A DNA stretch of 13,241 nt from Thiobacillus sp. UBA2186 (GTDB lineage Bacteria; Pseudomonadota; Gammaproteobacteria; Burkholderiales; Thiobacillaceae). The stretch spans positions 13,311 through 26,551 of the forward strand of contig DCVO01000167.1 of the NCBI GenBank assembly GCA_002327405.1, in the 5' to 3' direction. A program made the position numbers and the translations under genes. Of the stretch, positions 1 to 7,500 are shown one piece after another; position 1 is the stretch's first letter; every line of letters begins with the position of its first letter. The notes under the pieces were generated by a model, which was not told the DNA's origin, did no database searches, and saw only the letters and a program-made list of their open reading frames with translations.

Positions 1-356
1 TGCTGGCGGTGCTGCACCGCCATGCGGGCGTCGCCTGCTTCGATCAGGATGTGTTCATCAACGCCGTGGGCGGCGTGAAAATCGCCGAGCCTGCCGCCGA
101 CCTCGCCGTGCTGGCGGCGATCGTTTCTTCGCTCAAGAGCAAGCCGGTGCGCGACAAGCTGGTGGTCTTCGGCGAAGTGGGCCTGGCCGGTGAGATACGC
201 CCCGTGCAGCGCGGGCAGGAGCGCTTGAAGGAGGCTGCCAAGCTGGGCTTTACGCACGCCATCATTCCTGCGGCGAACCAGCCCAAGGCCAAGATTGCCG
301 GCATGGAAGTGATTCCGGTCAACCGCGTGGACGAGGCGCTCGGCCAGTTGTTCTAA
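1..356 (+). CDS. radA: RadA (Sms) DNA repair protein, C-terminal part, 5' end outside window
   Basis: RadA is a RecA-like, DnaB-type ATPase that promotes branch migration and processing of recombination intermediates. Only the last 118 or so codons are present; the frame is open from base 3 and continues off the left edge. What remains is the Lon-protease-like C-terminal domain, seen as FINAVGGVKIAEPAADLAVL, then VVFGEVGLAGEIRPV, then a conserved ERLKEAAKLGFTHAIIP stretch, and the protein ends at ...VDEALGQLF with TAA at 354-356. The ATPase core and the zinc finger lie upstream and cannot be judged. The gene is followed directly by the intergenic repeat that is duplicated at the other end of the island, so it marks the left backbone boundary. 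Identification rests on strong family resemblance of this domain. Confidence 0.93.
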   Translation, partial: LAVLHRHAGVACFDQDVFINAVGGVKIAEPAADLAVLAAIVSSLKSKPVRDKLVVFGEVGLAGEIRPVQRGQERLKEAAKLGFTHAIIPAANQPKAKIAGMEVIPVNRVDEALGQLF

Positions 357-359
357 AAA

Positions 360-490
360 AGAATCAACCGCGGAGTGCGCGGAGTTCGCGGAGGAATGCA
401 TATAAAACTCCGCGTACTCTGCCAACTCCGCGGTAAAACGATTTTCGATTTGCTTTTCCTGCGCACCCAGTGTTTAACAGAGGCTCTATT
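360..490. repeat. Direct repeat copy 1: duplicated radA-SDR intergenic sequence
   Basis: About 131 bp that recur at 9445-9551 and, after an IS630 interruption, at 10672-10685. Across the first 107 bp of copy 2 I see one substitution (gcggagg versus gcagagg) and a 9-bp deletion (tactctgccaactccgcgg versus tacgccgcgg). The similarity may begin at the radA stop (TAAAA) and it ends at ggctctatt, which in copy 2 contains the stop codon of the SDR gene. The repeat holds a nested inverted repeat: outer arms 367-376/425-434 and inner arms 378-386/406-414, both perfect, built on the motif CGCGGAG. This could fold as a transcript-end hairpin for radA, but there is no U tract. Confidence 0.9.
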
Positions 491-1815
491 ACACTACTGT
501 CCGGTTAAATGAAGGGGTAATTCGCTGAAAGCCATGACTGATGCGGAATTCCGAGCGATAAAGGGTGGTGTCGATTTGAACGGCGAAGGCTGTTTCGGGC
601 AGGCTTCCGGGTTTTATCCCGGAGGTCGCCATGAACACCGGCAAGACGCTGTTCGCCCAACTCATGGACTTTCTGCCATGGAGTACCTTTGCGCGCTACG
701 TAAAGCGATATGGCGGCGACCGGGGCGTGCGGACACAGCCTTGCGCCGAGCAATACCGCATCATGGCCTTTTGCCCAACTGACCTATCGGGAGAGCCTGC
801 GGGATATCGAGGCCTGCCTGACGGCGCAAGCGAACAAGCTCTGCCATATGGGCTTGCGCGAACCGGTGCGGCGTTCGACCTTGGCGGACGCCAACGAATC
901 GCGCGACTGGCGCATTTACGCCGACTTCGCCCAGCGCCTGATCGACCAAGCCCGGAAACTCTACGCCCAGGACGATCTGGGGCTGGAACCGAGCAACACG
1001 GTCTATGCGCTGGACTCGACCACCATCGAGCTGTGCCTGTCGGTGTTTCCATGGGCGCATTTCCGCTCGACCAAGGCGGCGGTGAAGATGCACACCCTGC
1101 TGGATTTGCGCGGCAGCATCCCGAGCTTCATCCACGTCTCCGATGGCAAGCTGCACGACGTGCATGCGCTCGACCTGCTGATTCCCGAAGCGGGGGCAAT
1201 CTATGTCATGGATCGCGGCTACGTCGATTTCGCCCGTTTGCATGTGCTGCACTTGGCCGGCAGTTTCTTCGTGACGCGAGCCAGGGCCAATCTGGACGCG
1301 CATCGGGTCTATTCTGCGCCGACGCACTGATCGACCGGCATCATCTGCGACCAGACCATCGCGCTGGATGGCTTCTACACCCGGCAGGATTACCCCGTGC
1401 ATCTGCGGCACATCCGTTTCAAGGATGCAGAAAATGGGAAGACGCTGGTCTTCCTCGCCAACAACTTCACGTTGCCGGCAGCAAGGATCTGCGCGCTCTA
1501 CAAGAGTCGCTGGCAGGTCGAGTTGTTCTTCAAGTGGATCAAGCAGCATCTTCGCATCAAACGGTTCTTCGGCACGTCCGAGAATGCGGCCAAATCGCAA
1601 ATCCGGACCGCCGTGTCGGTCTATGTCCTCGTCGCCATCGTCAAAAAGCGCCTGAATCTCGACGCTTCGCTCTACACTTTGCTGCAGATTCTGTCGGTCA
1701 CCCTGTTCGAGAAAATGCCCTTGCAGCAGGCCTTTCCAGGCAGCGAGTACATTTCTCCAGGGGCCGTGCCGTGCAACCAATTGAATTTGTTCACGATTTA
1801 ACCGGACAGTAGTGT
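491..1815 (+). mobile_element. IS4-family-like insertion sequence with intact ends
   Basis: A 1325-bp element bounded by perfect 20-bp inverted repeats. The left end is ACACTACTGTCCGGTTAAAT (491-510) and the right end is its exact complement (1796-1815). It encodes one transposase on the + strand, which is disrupted. A T-A dinucleotide surrounds the ends on both sides (490-491 and 1815-1816 if the terminal A/T is counted as flank), but no longer target duplication is visible. The left end abuts direct repeat copy 1 exactly, so the insertion sits at the junction between the backbone repeat and the island cargo. With perfect ends it could in principle still be mobilised in trans. Confidence 0.88.
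631..1801 (+). pseudogene. IS4-type DDE transposase, broken by a frameshift and a nonsense codon
   Basis: The start at 631 follows a good GGAGG ribosome binding site. Reading is in frame through MNTGKTLFAQLMDFLPWSTF... to the T run at 769-772, where one extra T shifts the frame (the protein should continue MAFAQLTYRESLRDIEACL). The second frame then runs to an in-frame TGA at 1328-1330 and continues unbroken beyond it to TAA at 1799-1801. The DDE residues are recognisable: D in ALDSTTIELC, D in VMDRGYVDF, and the IS4-typical Y-x2-R-x3-E-x6-K pattern in YKSRWQVELFFKWIKQ. The full-length product would be about 390 aa. With two lesions it should not give active enzyme. The family assignment is sure; the exact IS name is not. 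Confidence 0.9.
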
Positions 1816-1904
1816 ACCAACATAACAACCCAATACATTCGGGCTGTCACATTGTTGCCGGAGATGCGGACTACATTGAGAAGGAAACCGAACTTCGCGG
1901 CCTT

Positions 1905-4900
1905 ATGTCCGTACCAAACGCTCAGACGAATCCCATGCCATCGGCGCACATCGAGGTAGTGCATGCCGCACTGCCGGGGCGCGCGCGCCTGCGGGTGCCT
2001 GGCCTGTACCGCAACGAGGCGGCCGCACGACGGCTGAAAGACGCCCTGGCGGGAGAGGACGGCGTCCGGCTTGCCTGCGCCAACGTCCTGACCGCCACCA
2101 TCCTGGTCTCCTACGACGCCGGCCGCAGCCTGTCCGAGGTGCTCGTCGTCCTGACACGCCGGATCGAGACCCTGGGCCTGCCCCGACCGGCCGGCGAACC
2201 CGCGTCCCTGCGCAGACTGGCCAACCCAACCTTGCCGGCGACCATGCGCCAGCGCGACACCCCGCCTCCGGCCCGCGCCCGGCCGGCTGCCGCCAGGAGC
2301 GCCTCGATCTGGCACCAGCACTCTGTTCGGGAGGCGTTGGACAACTTCGGCGTCGACTTCAGCCGGGGCCTGCCCGCCGCCGTTGCCGCCGACAGGCTGG
2401 CCCGCTACGGCCCCAATGCCCTGCCGGAGCCTGAGCGGCGTTCGGACCTCGCCATTCTCCTCGACCAGTTCAAGAGCCTGCCGATCGTGCTGCTGGGGGC
2501 CTCCGCGGTGCTCTCGGCGGCCACCGGCGGCCTGGCGGACGCGGCAGTCATCCTCGCCGTGGTGCTGATCAACGCCGGCATCGGCTATGCGACGGAGTCC
2601 CAGGCGGAGCGCCTGATCGGCAGCCTGACCGCCGGCCCCCGGCCGCCGATACCCGTCATCCGCGAGGGGAACATCCTGCATCTGCCCTCCCGCGAGGTGG
2701 TGCCCGGCGACATCCTGCCGCTCACGCCGGGCTGTCTGGTGGCGGCCGATGCCCGGCTCGTCCAGGTCAAGGACCTGACCGTGGACGAGTCGGCCCTGAC
2801 CGGGGAAAGCCTGCCGGTCGCCAAATCGGCCGAGATTCTTTGCGACCAGCAGACCCCGCTCGGCGACCGCCTGAACATGGTGCACATGGGCACCGCCGTG
2901 ACCGGCGGCAGCGCCATCGCGGTGGTGGTGGCGACGGGCTCGAGCACCGAACTGGGGCTGATCCAGGCCCTGGTGGGCGAGACCCGCCCGCCCGAAACCC
3001 CCATGCAGCGCCAGCTGGACCGCCTGGGCAACCAGTTGGTCTGGGCCTCGCTCGCCATCTGCGGCGGCGTCTTCGCCGTGGGGCTGCTGCGCGGCTACGG
3101 CTTCCTGCCCATGCTGCGGGCGGCCGTCTCGCTCGCCGTCGCGGCGGTGCCCGAGGGTCTGCCGACCGTGGCCACCACCACGCTCGCCCTGGGCATCCGC
3201 GACATGCGCCGGCGCAAGGTCCTGATCCGGCACCTGGATGCGGTCGAGACCCTGGGCTCGGTGCAGGTGATCTGCCTGGACAAGACCGGCACGCTCACCG
3301 TCAACCGCATGGCGGTGCTGTCGGTGCATGCGGGCGGGCGGCAGCTGCGCGTGGCGGAGGGCCGCTTCTACGCCGAGGCCGGGCGCGTGGAGCCCTATGC
3401 CGACCCGGCGCTGCTGTCGCTGCTGCACGTGGCCGCGCTGTGCAACGAGAGCCGGGTCAACGGCACGCCGGGGGCGACCAGCCTGGAGGGCTCGGCGACG
3501 GAGAACGCCCTGCTCGCCCTGGCCCTCGGCGCCGGGGTGGACGTGGCCGAGCTGCGCCGCCGGCATCCCCTGCGGCGCACGGACTACCGCACCGAGGGGC
3601 GCAGCTACATGACCACGCGGCACGGCGCGCCGGACCAGCCGGCGCTGGTGGCCGTGAAGGGCAGCCCCGAGCAGGTGCTGGGCCTGAGCCGCTGGCGCCT
3701 CGTCGATGGTGACTTGAGAGAGATCGATGCCGGGTTCCGCGATGCGATGCGCATGGAAAACGAGCGCATGGCGGGCGAGGCCCTGCGCGTGCTCGCCTTC
3801 GCCTACCGCATGGACTCGGGGGACGAGGACGGCGGATTGATCTGGCTGGGACTCGCCGGCATGGCCGACCCCATCCGTGAAGGCACCCGCGAACTGATGG
3901 GGCTGTTCCACCAGGCGGGCATCAAGACCGTGATGATCACCGGCGACCAGAGCGCCACGGCCTACGCCATCGGCAAGGAGCTGGGGCTGTCCGGCGACCA
4001 CAGGCTGGAGATCCTGGACTCCGCCCGGCTGGACCGGGTCGAACCCGAGCTCATGGCCGCCCTGGCCGACAAGGTGGACATCTTCTCCAGGGTCAGCCCG
4101 GCCAACAAGCTGCAGATCGTGCAGGGCCTGCAGCGCGCCGGCAAGGTGGTGGCCATGACCGGCGACGGCATCAACGACGGCCCCGCGCTCAAGGCCGCCG
4201 ACATCGGGGTGGCCATGGGCACGAGCGGCACCGAGGTGGCGCGCAACGTGGCCGACGTGGTGCTGGAGGACGACGACCTGCAGACCATGATCGTGGCGGT
4301 GAGCCAGGGCCGCACCATCTACAGCAACATCCGCAAGTCGATCCACTATCTGGTGTCGTCCAACATGAGCGAGATCATGGTGACCTTCACCGCGGTGGCG
4401 GGTGGAATGGGGCAGCCGCTCAACACCATGCAGCTCTTGTGGATCAACCTGCTCACCGACGTCTTCCCGGCCCTGGCTCTGGCCATGGACCCGGCCGAGC
4501 CCGACGTGCTGCGCCGGCCGCCGCGCGACCCGCAGCAACCCATCATCCGGCGCGAGGACTTCAAGCGCTACGGCTTCGAGGCCGCAGCGCTCACCGCCGG
4601 CACCCTCGGCGCTTACGGCTATGGATTGGCGCGCCATGGCCCCGGGCCGCAGGCGGGCACCCTGGCCTTCATGGGCCTCACCCTGGGCCAGTTGCTGCAC
4701 GCCGTCTCCTGCCGCTCCGAAACCCGCGGCCTGTTCAGCGCCGAACGCCTGCCGCCCAACCGCTGGCTCACCTGGGCCGTGGGCGGCTCGGCCGCGCTGC
4801 AGCTATCCACCGTGGCCGTGCCCGGCCTGCGCCGCCTGCTCGGCACCACGCCGGTCATGCCGGCGGATTTCCTGGCCGTGGCCGGCGCGGCGGGCCTGCC

Positions 4901-4973
4901 CTACCTGGCCATCGAGGCGACCAAGCGCGCGCCCCGGCCGGCAACCGCACGATCACCTGAGGGGGCATCATGA
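1905..4973 (+). CDS. P-type cation-transporting ATPase (calcium-pump-like) with N-terminal HMA_2/CoBaHMA-like domain
   Basis: A 1022-aa integral membrane ion pump. From residue about 14 to 85 there is an HMA-like domain with PGRARLR (24-30) and a TATILVSYD strand, and no CxxC. A proline/arginine-rich linker follows, then the cation-ATPase N-terminal domain (HSVREALDNFGVD...). Core motifs are TGES (from 299), the phosphorylated DKTGT (D459), KGSPE (585) and GDGIND (753). Ion-site residues resemble the SERCA/PMR1 group: VPEGLP in M4, SSNMSE in M5, and NLLTD in M6. The M8 glutamate of SERCA site I appears to be Gln (TLGQLLHA), which fits a one-site pump. Calcium is the best guess for the substrate; Mn is possible. 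ATG 1905 is chosen because the HMA domain starts just after it; ATG 1935 is an alternative, and neither has a good Shine-Dalgarno. The stop overlaps the next gene as ATGA. The 5' end lies 90 bp from the IS4 element, so expression may depend on the IS end or on lost upstream sequence. Confidence 0.9.
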   Translation: MSVPNAQTNPMPSAHIEVVHAALPGRARLRVPGLYRNEAAARRLKDALAGEDGVRLACANVLTATILVSYDAGRSLSEVLVVLTRRIETLGLPRPAGEPASLRRLANPTLPATMRQRDTPPPARARPAAARSASIWHQHSVREALDNFGVDFSRGLPAAVAADRLARYGPNALPEPERRSDLAILLDQFKSLPIVLLGASAVLSAATGGLADAAVILAVVLINAGIGYATESQAERLIGSLTAGPRPPIPVIREGNILHLPSREVVPGDILPLTPGCLVAADARLVQVKDLTVDESALTGESLPVAKSAEILCDQQTPLGDRLNMVHMGTAVTGGSAIAVVVATGSSTELGLIQALVGETRPPETPMQRQLDRLGNQLVWASLAICGGVFAVGLLRGYGFLPMLRAAVSLAVAAVPEGLPTVATTTLALGIRDMRRRKVLIRHLDAVETLGSVQVICLDKTGTLTVNRMAVLSVHAGGRQLRVAEGRFYAEAGRVEPYADPALLSLLHVAALCNESRVNGTPGATSLEGSATENALLALALGAGVDVAELRRRHPLRRTDYRTEGRSYMTTRHGAPDQPALVAVKGSPEQVLGLSRWRLVDGDLREIDAGFRDAMRMENERMAGEALRVLAFAYRMDSGDEDGGLIWLGLAGMADPIREGTRELMGLFHQAGIKTVMITGDQSATAYAIGKELGLSGDHRLEILDSARLDRVEPELMAALADKVDIFSRVSPANKLQIVQGLQRAGKVVAMTGDGINDGPALKAADIGVAMGTSGTEVARNVADVVLEDDDLQTMIVAVSQGRTIYSNIRKSIHYLVSSNMSEIMVTFTAVAGGMGQPLNTMQLLWINLLTDVFPALALAMDPAEPDVLRRPPRDPQQPIIRREDFKRYGFEAAALTAGTLGAYGYGLARHGPGPQAGTLAFMGLTLGQLLHAVSCRSETRGLFSAERLPPNRWLTWAVGGSAALQLSTVAVPGLRRLLGTTPVMPADFLAVAGAAGLPYLAIEATKRAPRPATARSPEGAS

Positions 4974-6154
4974 AACGCGACTTCATGTTCACGTCCGAGT
5001 CGGTCACCGAAGGCCATCCCGACAAGCTCTGCGACCAGATCGCCGACGCCGTCGTGGACCGCCACCTGCGCCAGGACCCCCTGTCCCAGGTGATTGCGGA
5101 ATGCGCTGTGTCCAACGGCATCCTGTTCATCGCCTCGCGCTTCGCCTCCGAGGCCACGGTGGACATCCCGGAGGTGGCTCGGCAGGTGATCCGGCAGGTG
5201 GGCTACGACCGCGAGGACTTCAATGCGGCGAGCTGCACGGTCATGACCAGCCTGACCGAGCTGCCGCGGTCCGGCGTGCGCGACGAACGGGAGCTGTCCG
5301 AGGCGGAACTGGACCGCATCCCGGCCCGCAACATGGCCAACGTCTTCGGCTACGCCTGCAACCAGACGCCGACGCTGATGCCGCTGCCGGTGTGGCTCGC
5401 GCACAAGCTCGCGCGGCGCCTCGCCTCGGCGCGCCTGCAGCGCCAGCTCGCCTACCTCGCCCCGGACGGCAAGACCCAGGTCGGGGTGGAATACCGGGAC
5501 GGCCGTCCCCACCGCATCCACAGCCTGACCGTGGTGGCGAGCCAGTGGGGCGACAGCGCGGTCACCCCCGAGCGCCTGCGCGAGGAGCTGTACGAACTGG
5601 TGATCGAGCCCGCCTTTCGCGACGCGCCGCTGAGCCCGGACCGGGCCACGGCCATCTTCGTCAATCCGGACGGCCCCCTGATCGGCGGCGGCCCCGCCAC
5701 CCACTCCGGCCTGACCGGGCGCAAGAACGCCATCGACACCTATGGCGAATACTGCCGCCAGAGCGAATCCGCCCTGTCCGGCAAGGATCCCAGCCGCATC
5801 GACCGCGTCGGCGCCTATGCCGCCCGCTACGCGGCGAAGAACGTCGTCGCAGCGGGGCTGGCCGAGGCCTGCGAGGTGCAGCTGACCTATTCCATCGGCC
5901 AGGCCCGGCCGGTCAGCATCCAGGTGGACACCCAGGGCACGGGAGCCCTGTCGGACGAGGTCATCGCCCGGCGCGTGCAGGCCCTGTTCGATTTCCGTCC
6001 GGCCGGGATCATCCGCGAGTTCAACCTGCGCGAGCTGCCGTCGCTCTATCGCGGCGGCTTCTACCACAGGCTCTGCGCCTACGGACACGTGGGACGGACG
6101 GACATCGGCCTGCCATGGGAGCGCACCGACAAGGCGGAAGATCTGGGGGAGTAA
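4970..6154 (+). CDS. metK: Divergent S-adenosylmethionine synthetase (MetK) homologue with altered methionine pocket
   Basis: A 394-aa homologue of methionine adenosyltransferase, near normal family length and colinear throughout. It starts with ATG inside ATGA, overlapping the ATPase stop, behind gaggggg, so translation is probably coupled. ATP/metal residues are kept: GHPDK (H16, D18), E44 of the potassium site, DGKTQV, SGLTGRK, SGKDPSRID. Several signature positions are not. The GAGDQG motif reads PARNMA, GGGAFSGKD reads SESALSGKD, the Glu equivalent to E. coli E56 is R57, GPMGDSG is GPATHSG (Asp to His), TGRF is DGPL, and the lysine of DPSK is Arg. In the E. coli enzyme (family knowledge, from memory) E56, D239 and K270 contact methionine and R230/F231 contact ATP. 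The fold is certain. Whether it makes SAM, uses another acceptor or is only a triphosphatase is open. Confidence 0.85.
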   Translation: MKRDFMFTSESVTEGHPDKLCDQIADAVVDRHLRQDPLSQVIAECAVSNGILFIASRFASEATVDIPEVARQVIRQVGYDREDFNAASCTVMTSLTELPRSGVRDERELSEAELDRIPARNMANVFGYACNQTPTLMPLPVWLAHKLARRLASARLQRQLAYLAPDGKTQVGVEYRDGRPHRIHSLTVVASQWGDSAVTPERLREELYELVIEPAFRDAPLSPDRATAIFVNPDGPLIGGGPATHSGLTGRKNAIDTYGEYCRQSESALSGKDPSRIDRVGAYAARYAAKNVVAAGLAEACEVQLTYSIGQARPVSIQVDTQGTGALSDEVIARRVQALFDFRPAGIIREFNLRELPSLYRGGFYHRLCAYGHVGRTDIGLPWERTDKAEDLGE

Positions 6155-6180
6155 GGGAAGGGCAAAGCCCTGCGTGTGTG

Positions 6181-6197
6181 CGGCCCCGATCGGGCCG
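6181..6197. terminator. Possible hairpin between convergent genes
   Basis: A six-base-pair GC stem, cggccc (6181-6186) and gggccg (6192-6197), with a five-base loop. It lies 26 bp after the MetK-like stop and just beyond the stop of the opposing HMA-like gene. It has no U tract on either side, so it could only be a weak or rho-assisted end for either transcript. Confidence 0.3.
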
Positions 6198-6201
6198 GGA
6201 A

Positions 6202-6561
6202 TCAGATGAGTGCGGCGATCAGCGCCGTGGCGGAGCGCTCGAGTGCGGTTTCCACCAGCTTGTTCACAATGGTGTCGGAAATCTTCTGCGCCGTACCGTT
6301 GCCGGAGGCATAAACGGCCGGGTGCGGATGCTGCGCATGCAGCCCCATGTCGCGCAGGGAATTCAACAGGGTGTGGGCGGCGACAAGATTGGCGTCGTAC
6401 TTGATGAGCAGGCTGCCGGTGACGGTGTTGACCTCCGTGGACAGTACGCCGTGCACGCCGTCCAGATAGGACTTGGTCTCGGCGGCCTGCGACTCGTTGC
6501 GCTTGAGCCGAGGCGACTTGACGCGGAGCCGGCCGGGAACGTGATGGATGTAGGGGCTCAT
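6202..6561 (-). CDS. Small HMA_2/CoBaHMA-like domain protein
   Basis: A 119-aa protein whose first 75 or so residues are one HMA-like ferredoxin-fold domain. Strand 1 is YIHHVPGRLRVKSP with the PGRxR basic motif, then a helix (ESQAAETKSYLDG), strand 2 (VHGVLSTEVNT), strand 3 TGSLLIKYD, and a second helix (LVAAHTLLNSL). No CxxC metal site is present. The C-terminal tail (KISDTIVNKLVETALERSATALIAALI region) looks like an amphipathic or hydrophobic helix that may touch membrane. An in-frame ATG at 6594 would add 11 residues; 6561 is preferred because the domain begins right after it. It lies downstream of a strong terminator, so it may have its own promoter. Conserved basic residues suggest anionic ligand or lipid-headgroup binding, by analogy with CoBaHMA domains; function is unknown. 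Confidence 0.8.
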   Translation of the reverse strand: MSPYIHHVPGRLRVKSPRLKRNESQAAETKSYLDGVHGVLSTEVNTVTGSLLIKYDANLVAAHTLLNSLRDMGLHAQHPHPAVYASGNGTAQKISDTIVNKLVETALERSATALIAALI

Positions 6562-6641
6562 CCTTGAAACCCATTTCTGCTTCGATGAGCGCATTCAAGC
6601 ATTCGGGCGTTACATTTTGATGAAGCCTGCTGATACCCCCA

Positions 6642-6653
6642 ATTCCGCGGAAT
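6642..6653. promoter_or_regulatory. 12-bp perfect palindrome, possible operator
   Basis: ATTCCGCGGAAT lies in the gap between the terminator of the repeat-protein gene and the downstream HMA-like gene (minus strand). It sits about 80 bp upstream of that gene's start. It could be an operator for a local regulator, but no regulator gene is seen in the island and a single short palindrome can arise by chance. Confidence 0.2.
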
Positions 6654-6655
6654 CC

Positions 6656-6684
6656 AACAAAAACGCCCGCTAATCGCGGGCGTC
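6656..6684 (-). terminator. Rho-independent terminator after the 11-mer repeat protein gene
   Basis: On the minus strand: an 8-bp GC stem (ACGCCCGC / GCGGGCGT, at 6676-6683 and 6663-6670) with a five-base loop, followed by TTTTTG. It lies 24 bp after the stop of the 212-aa repeat-protein gene and should end the minus-strand unit that begins upstream. Confidence 0.85.
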
Positions 6685-6707
6685 CCTGTTTCGGGGGTCT
6701 AACCGAC

Positions 6708-7346
6708 TCAGGCTTCGCTGGGCGGCTTCGCCTCAGCCTCGCCGGCTGCCTTGGGCAGGATCGCGCCGGCCACCTGCTTCACGCCGGTGACGACAGTGCT
6801 CAGCACATCGGTTACGGCCGCTGCAGCAGTCTTGCTTATATTGCCTGCCTCCATGATCGCGCCATTGGCCGCCGCCACAGCAGTGGCAGCCACGTTTCCG
6901 CCCGTCTCGCGTGCGGCCTCCACCGTACCGTCCACGGTGCTTCTGGCCACCAAGGCGACGTCGGCACCCACATCGGCGGCCCCTTTCACCGCGGCCCTGG
7001 CGGTTTCCGCAGCGGCGCCAATCACGTCGCCGCCCACATCGCTCACGCCCATGACCACGCCCTTGGCCACACTCTTGCTGGCCAGCACAAGTCCCGCGCC
7101 GACCTCTTCGGAGGCGGAAATGGCCCCTTTCACCACATCGCGCACGGTATCGACAGCCTCGCCGGAAACCGATCCGGTGGCCTTGATGGTGTTGGACACC
7201 GTGTTGCGCACCAGGCTGACGATTTCCCTCTCGATATCGTCCACGCCCTTCAGGCTGGACACGATGCCGCTCTTGACCGTCGTGCCGGCAGCGCCGATCT
7301 GTTCTGCATAGCCTGCGGCCGGGGGGGGCTGTTCAAATTCAGTCAT
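6708..7346 (-). CDS. Alanine/glycine/valine-rich 11-residue-repeat protein, probably lipid-surface binding
   Basis: A 212-aa protein with no recognised family. ATG 7346 is preceded by AGGAG at good spacing. Residues 91-200 divide into ten units totalling exactly 110 residues. Eight of them are 11 long and the two middle ones are 12 and 10. Examples are KSVAKGVVMGV, SDVGGDVIGAA, RSTVDGTVEAA, RETGGNVAATA, TDVLSTVVTGV and KQVAGAILPKA. The pattern is a polar pair, then V/T, then A/G/V-rich ends. This is the 11/3 amphipathic-helix periodicity of alpha-synuclein, perilipins, apolipoproteins and some LEA proteins, which bind lipid surfaces. There is no signal peptide, no cysteine and no clear membrane span; the N-terminus is proline-rich and the C-terminus is EAEAKPPSEA. 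Many small-residue GxxxG-like spacings also recall the glycine zippers of calcyanin, but order and length differ. A coat or scaffold on a membrane or inclusion is an inference. Confidence 0.8.
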   Translation of the reverse strand: MTEFEQPPPAAGYAEQIGAAGTTVKSGIVSSLKGVDDIEREIVSLVRNTVSNTIKATGSVSGEAVDTVRDVVKGAISASEEVGAGLVLASKSVAKGVVMGVSDVGGDVIGAAAETARAAVKGAADVGADVALVARSTVDGTVEAARETGGNVAATAVAAANGAIMEAGNISKTAAAAVTDVLSTVVTGVKQVAGAILPKAAGEAEAKPPSEA

Positions 7347-7350
7347 GACT

Positions 7351-7500
7351 TCACTCCTTGTGTTTTTCCACGGTTTCAACTTCACGGGTTTCGACTTCGA
7401 CCTGTACCTGCCCGGCGGCCTCGGCGTGTTCGGCCTCGGCGCTCTGTCGCTTCCTTCCTGTCGATCCACCTTTGGGCGTCGTCTTCGTCGCCTTTTCCAT
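7351..7500 (-). CDS. Small charged ORF, 49 aa (53 aa from alternative ATG 7512)
   Basis: An open frame that fills the gap between the HMA/membrane gene and the repeat-protein gene. It starts MEKATKTTPKGGSTGRKRQS and ends VEVETREVETVEKHKE, with TGA at 7351-7353, four bases before the next ATG. Start 7500 has GGAG seven bases upstream. The in-frame ATG 7512 begins 15 bases after the stop of the preceding gene. Basic residues are concentrated in the N-terminal half, and the C-terminal half is an acidic EV-repeat segment likely to be helical or coiled. Its tight fit in the operon supports a real gene. No family is recognised. Confidence 0.55.
   Translation of the reverse strand: MEKATKTTPKGGSTGRKRQSAEAEHAEAAGQVQVEVETREVETVEKHKE

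Noticed and set aside
761..1828. Minus-strand frame of 355 codons across the IS4 element
   Set aside because: Antisense to the transposase, which has DDE motifs; no recognisable protein.
1791..4700. Very long open frame on the minus strand opposite the ATPase gene
   Set aside because: It is rich in His, Gln, Gly and Arg with no motif, and is antisense to a gene with all P-type ATPase motifs. This is a typical shadow of high-GC codon usage.
4402..6598. Long frames on both strands across the ATPase end and the MetK-like gene
   Set aside because: Low-complexity Arg/Pro/Ala/His-rich translations that cross the ATPase/MetK boundary; the MetK frame explains the sequence.
6708..7346. Repeat protein as a calcyanin
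   Set aside because: Calcyanin has an N-terminal CoBaHMA domain and three long glycine-zipper repeats in one chain. Here the repeats are 11-mers in a separate protein without an HMA domain, so only a loose functional parallel can be drawn.
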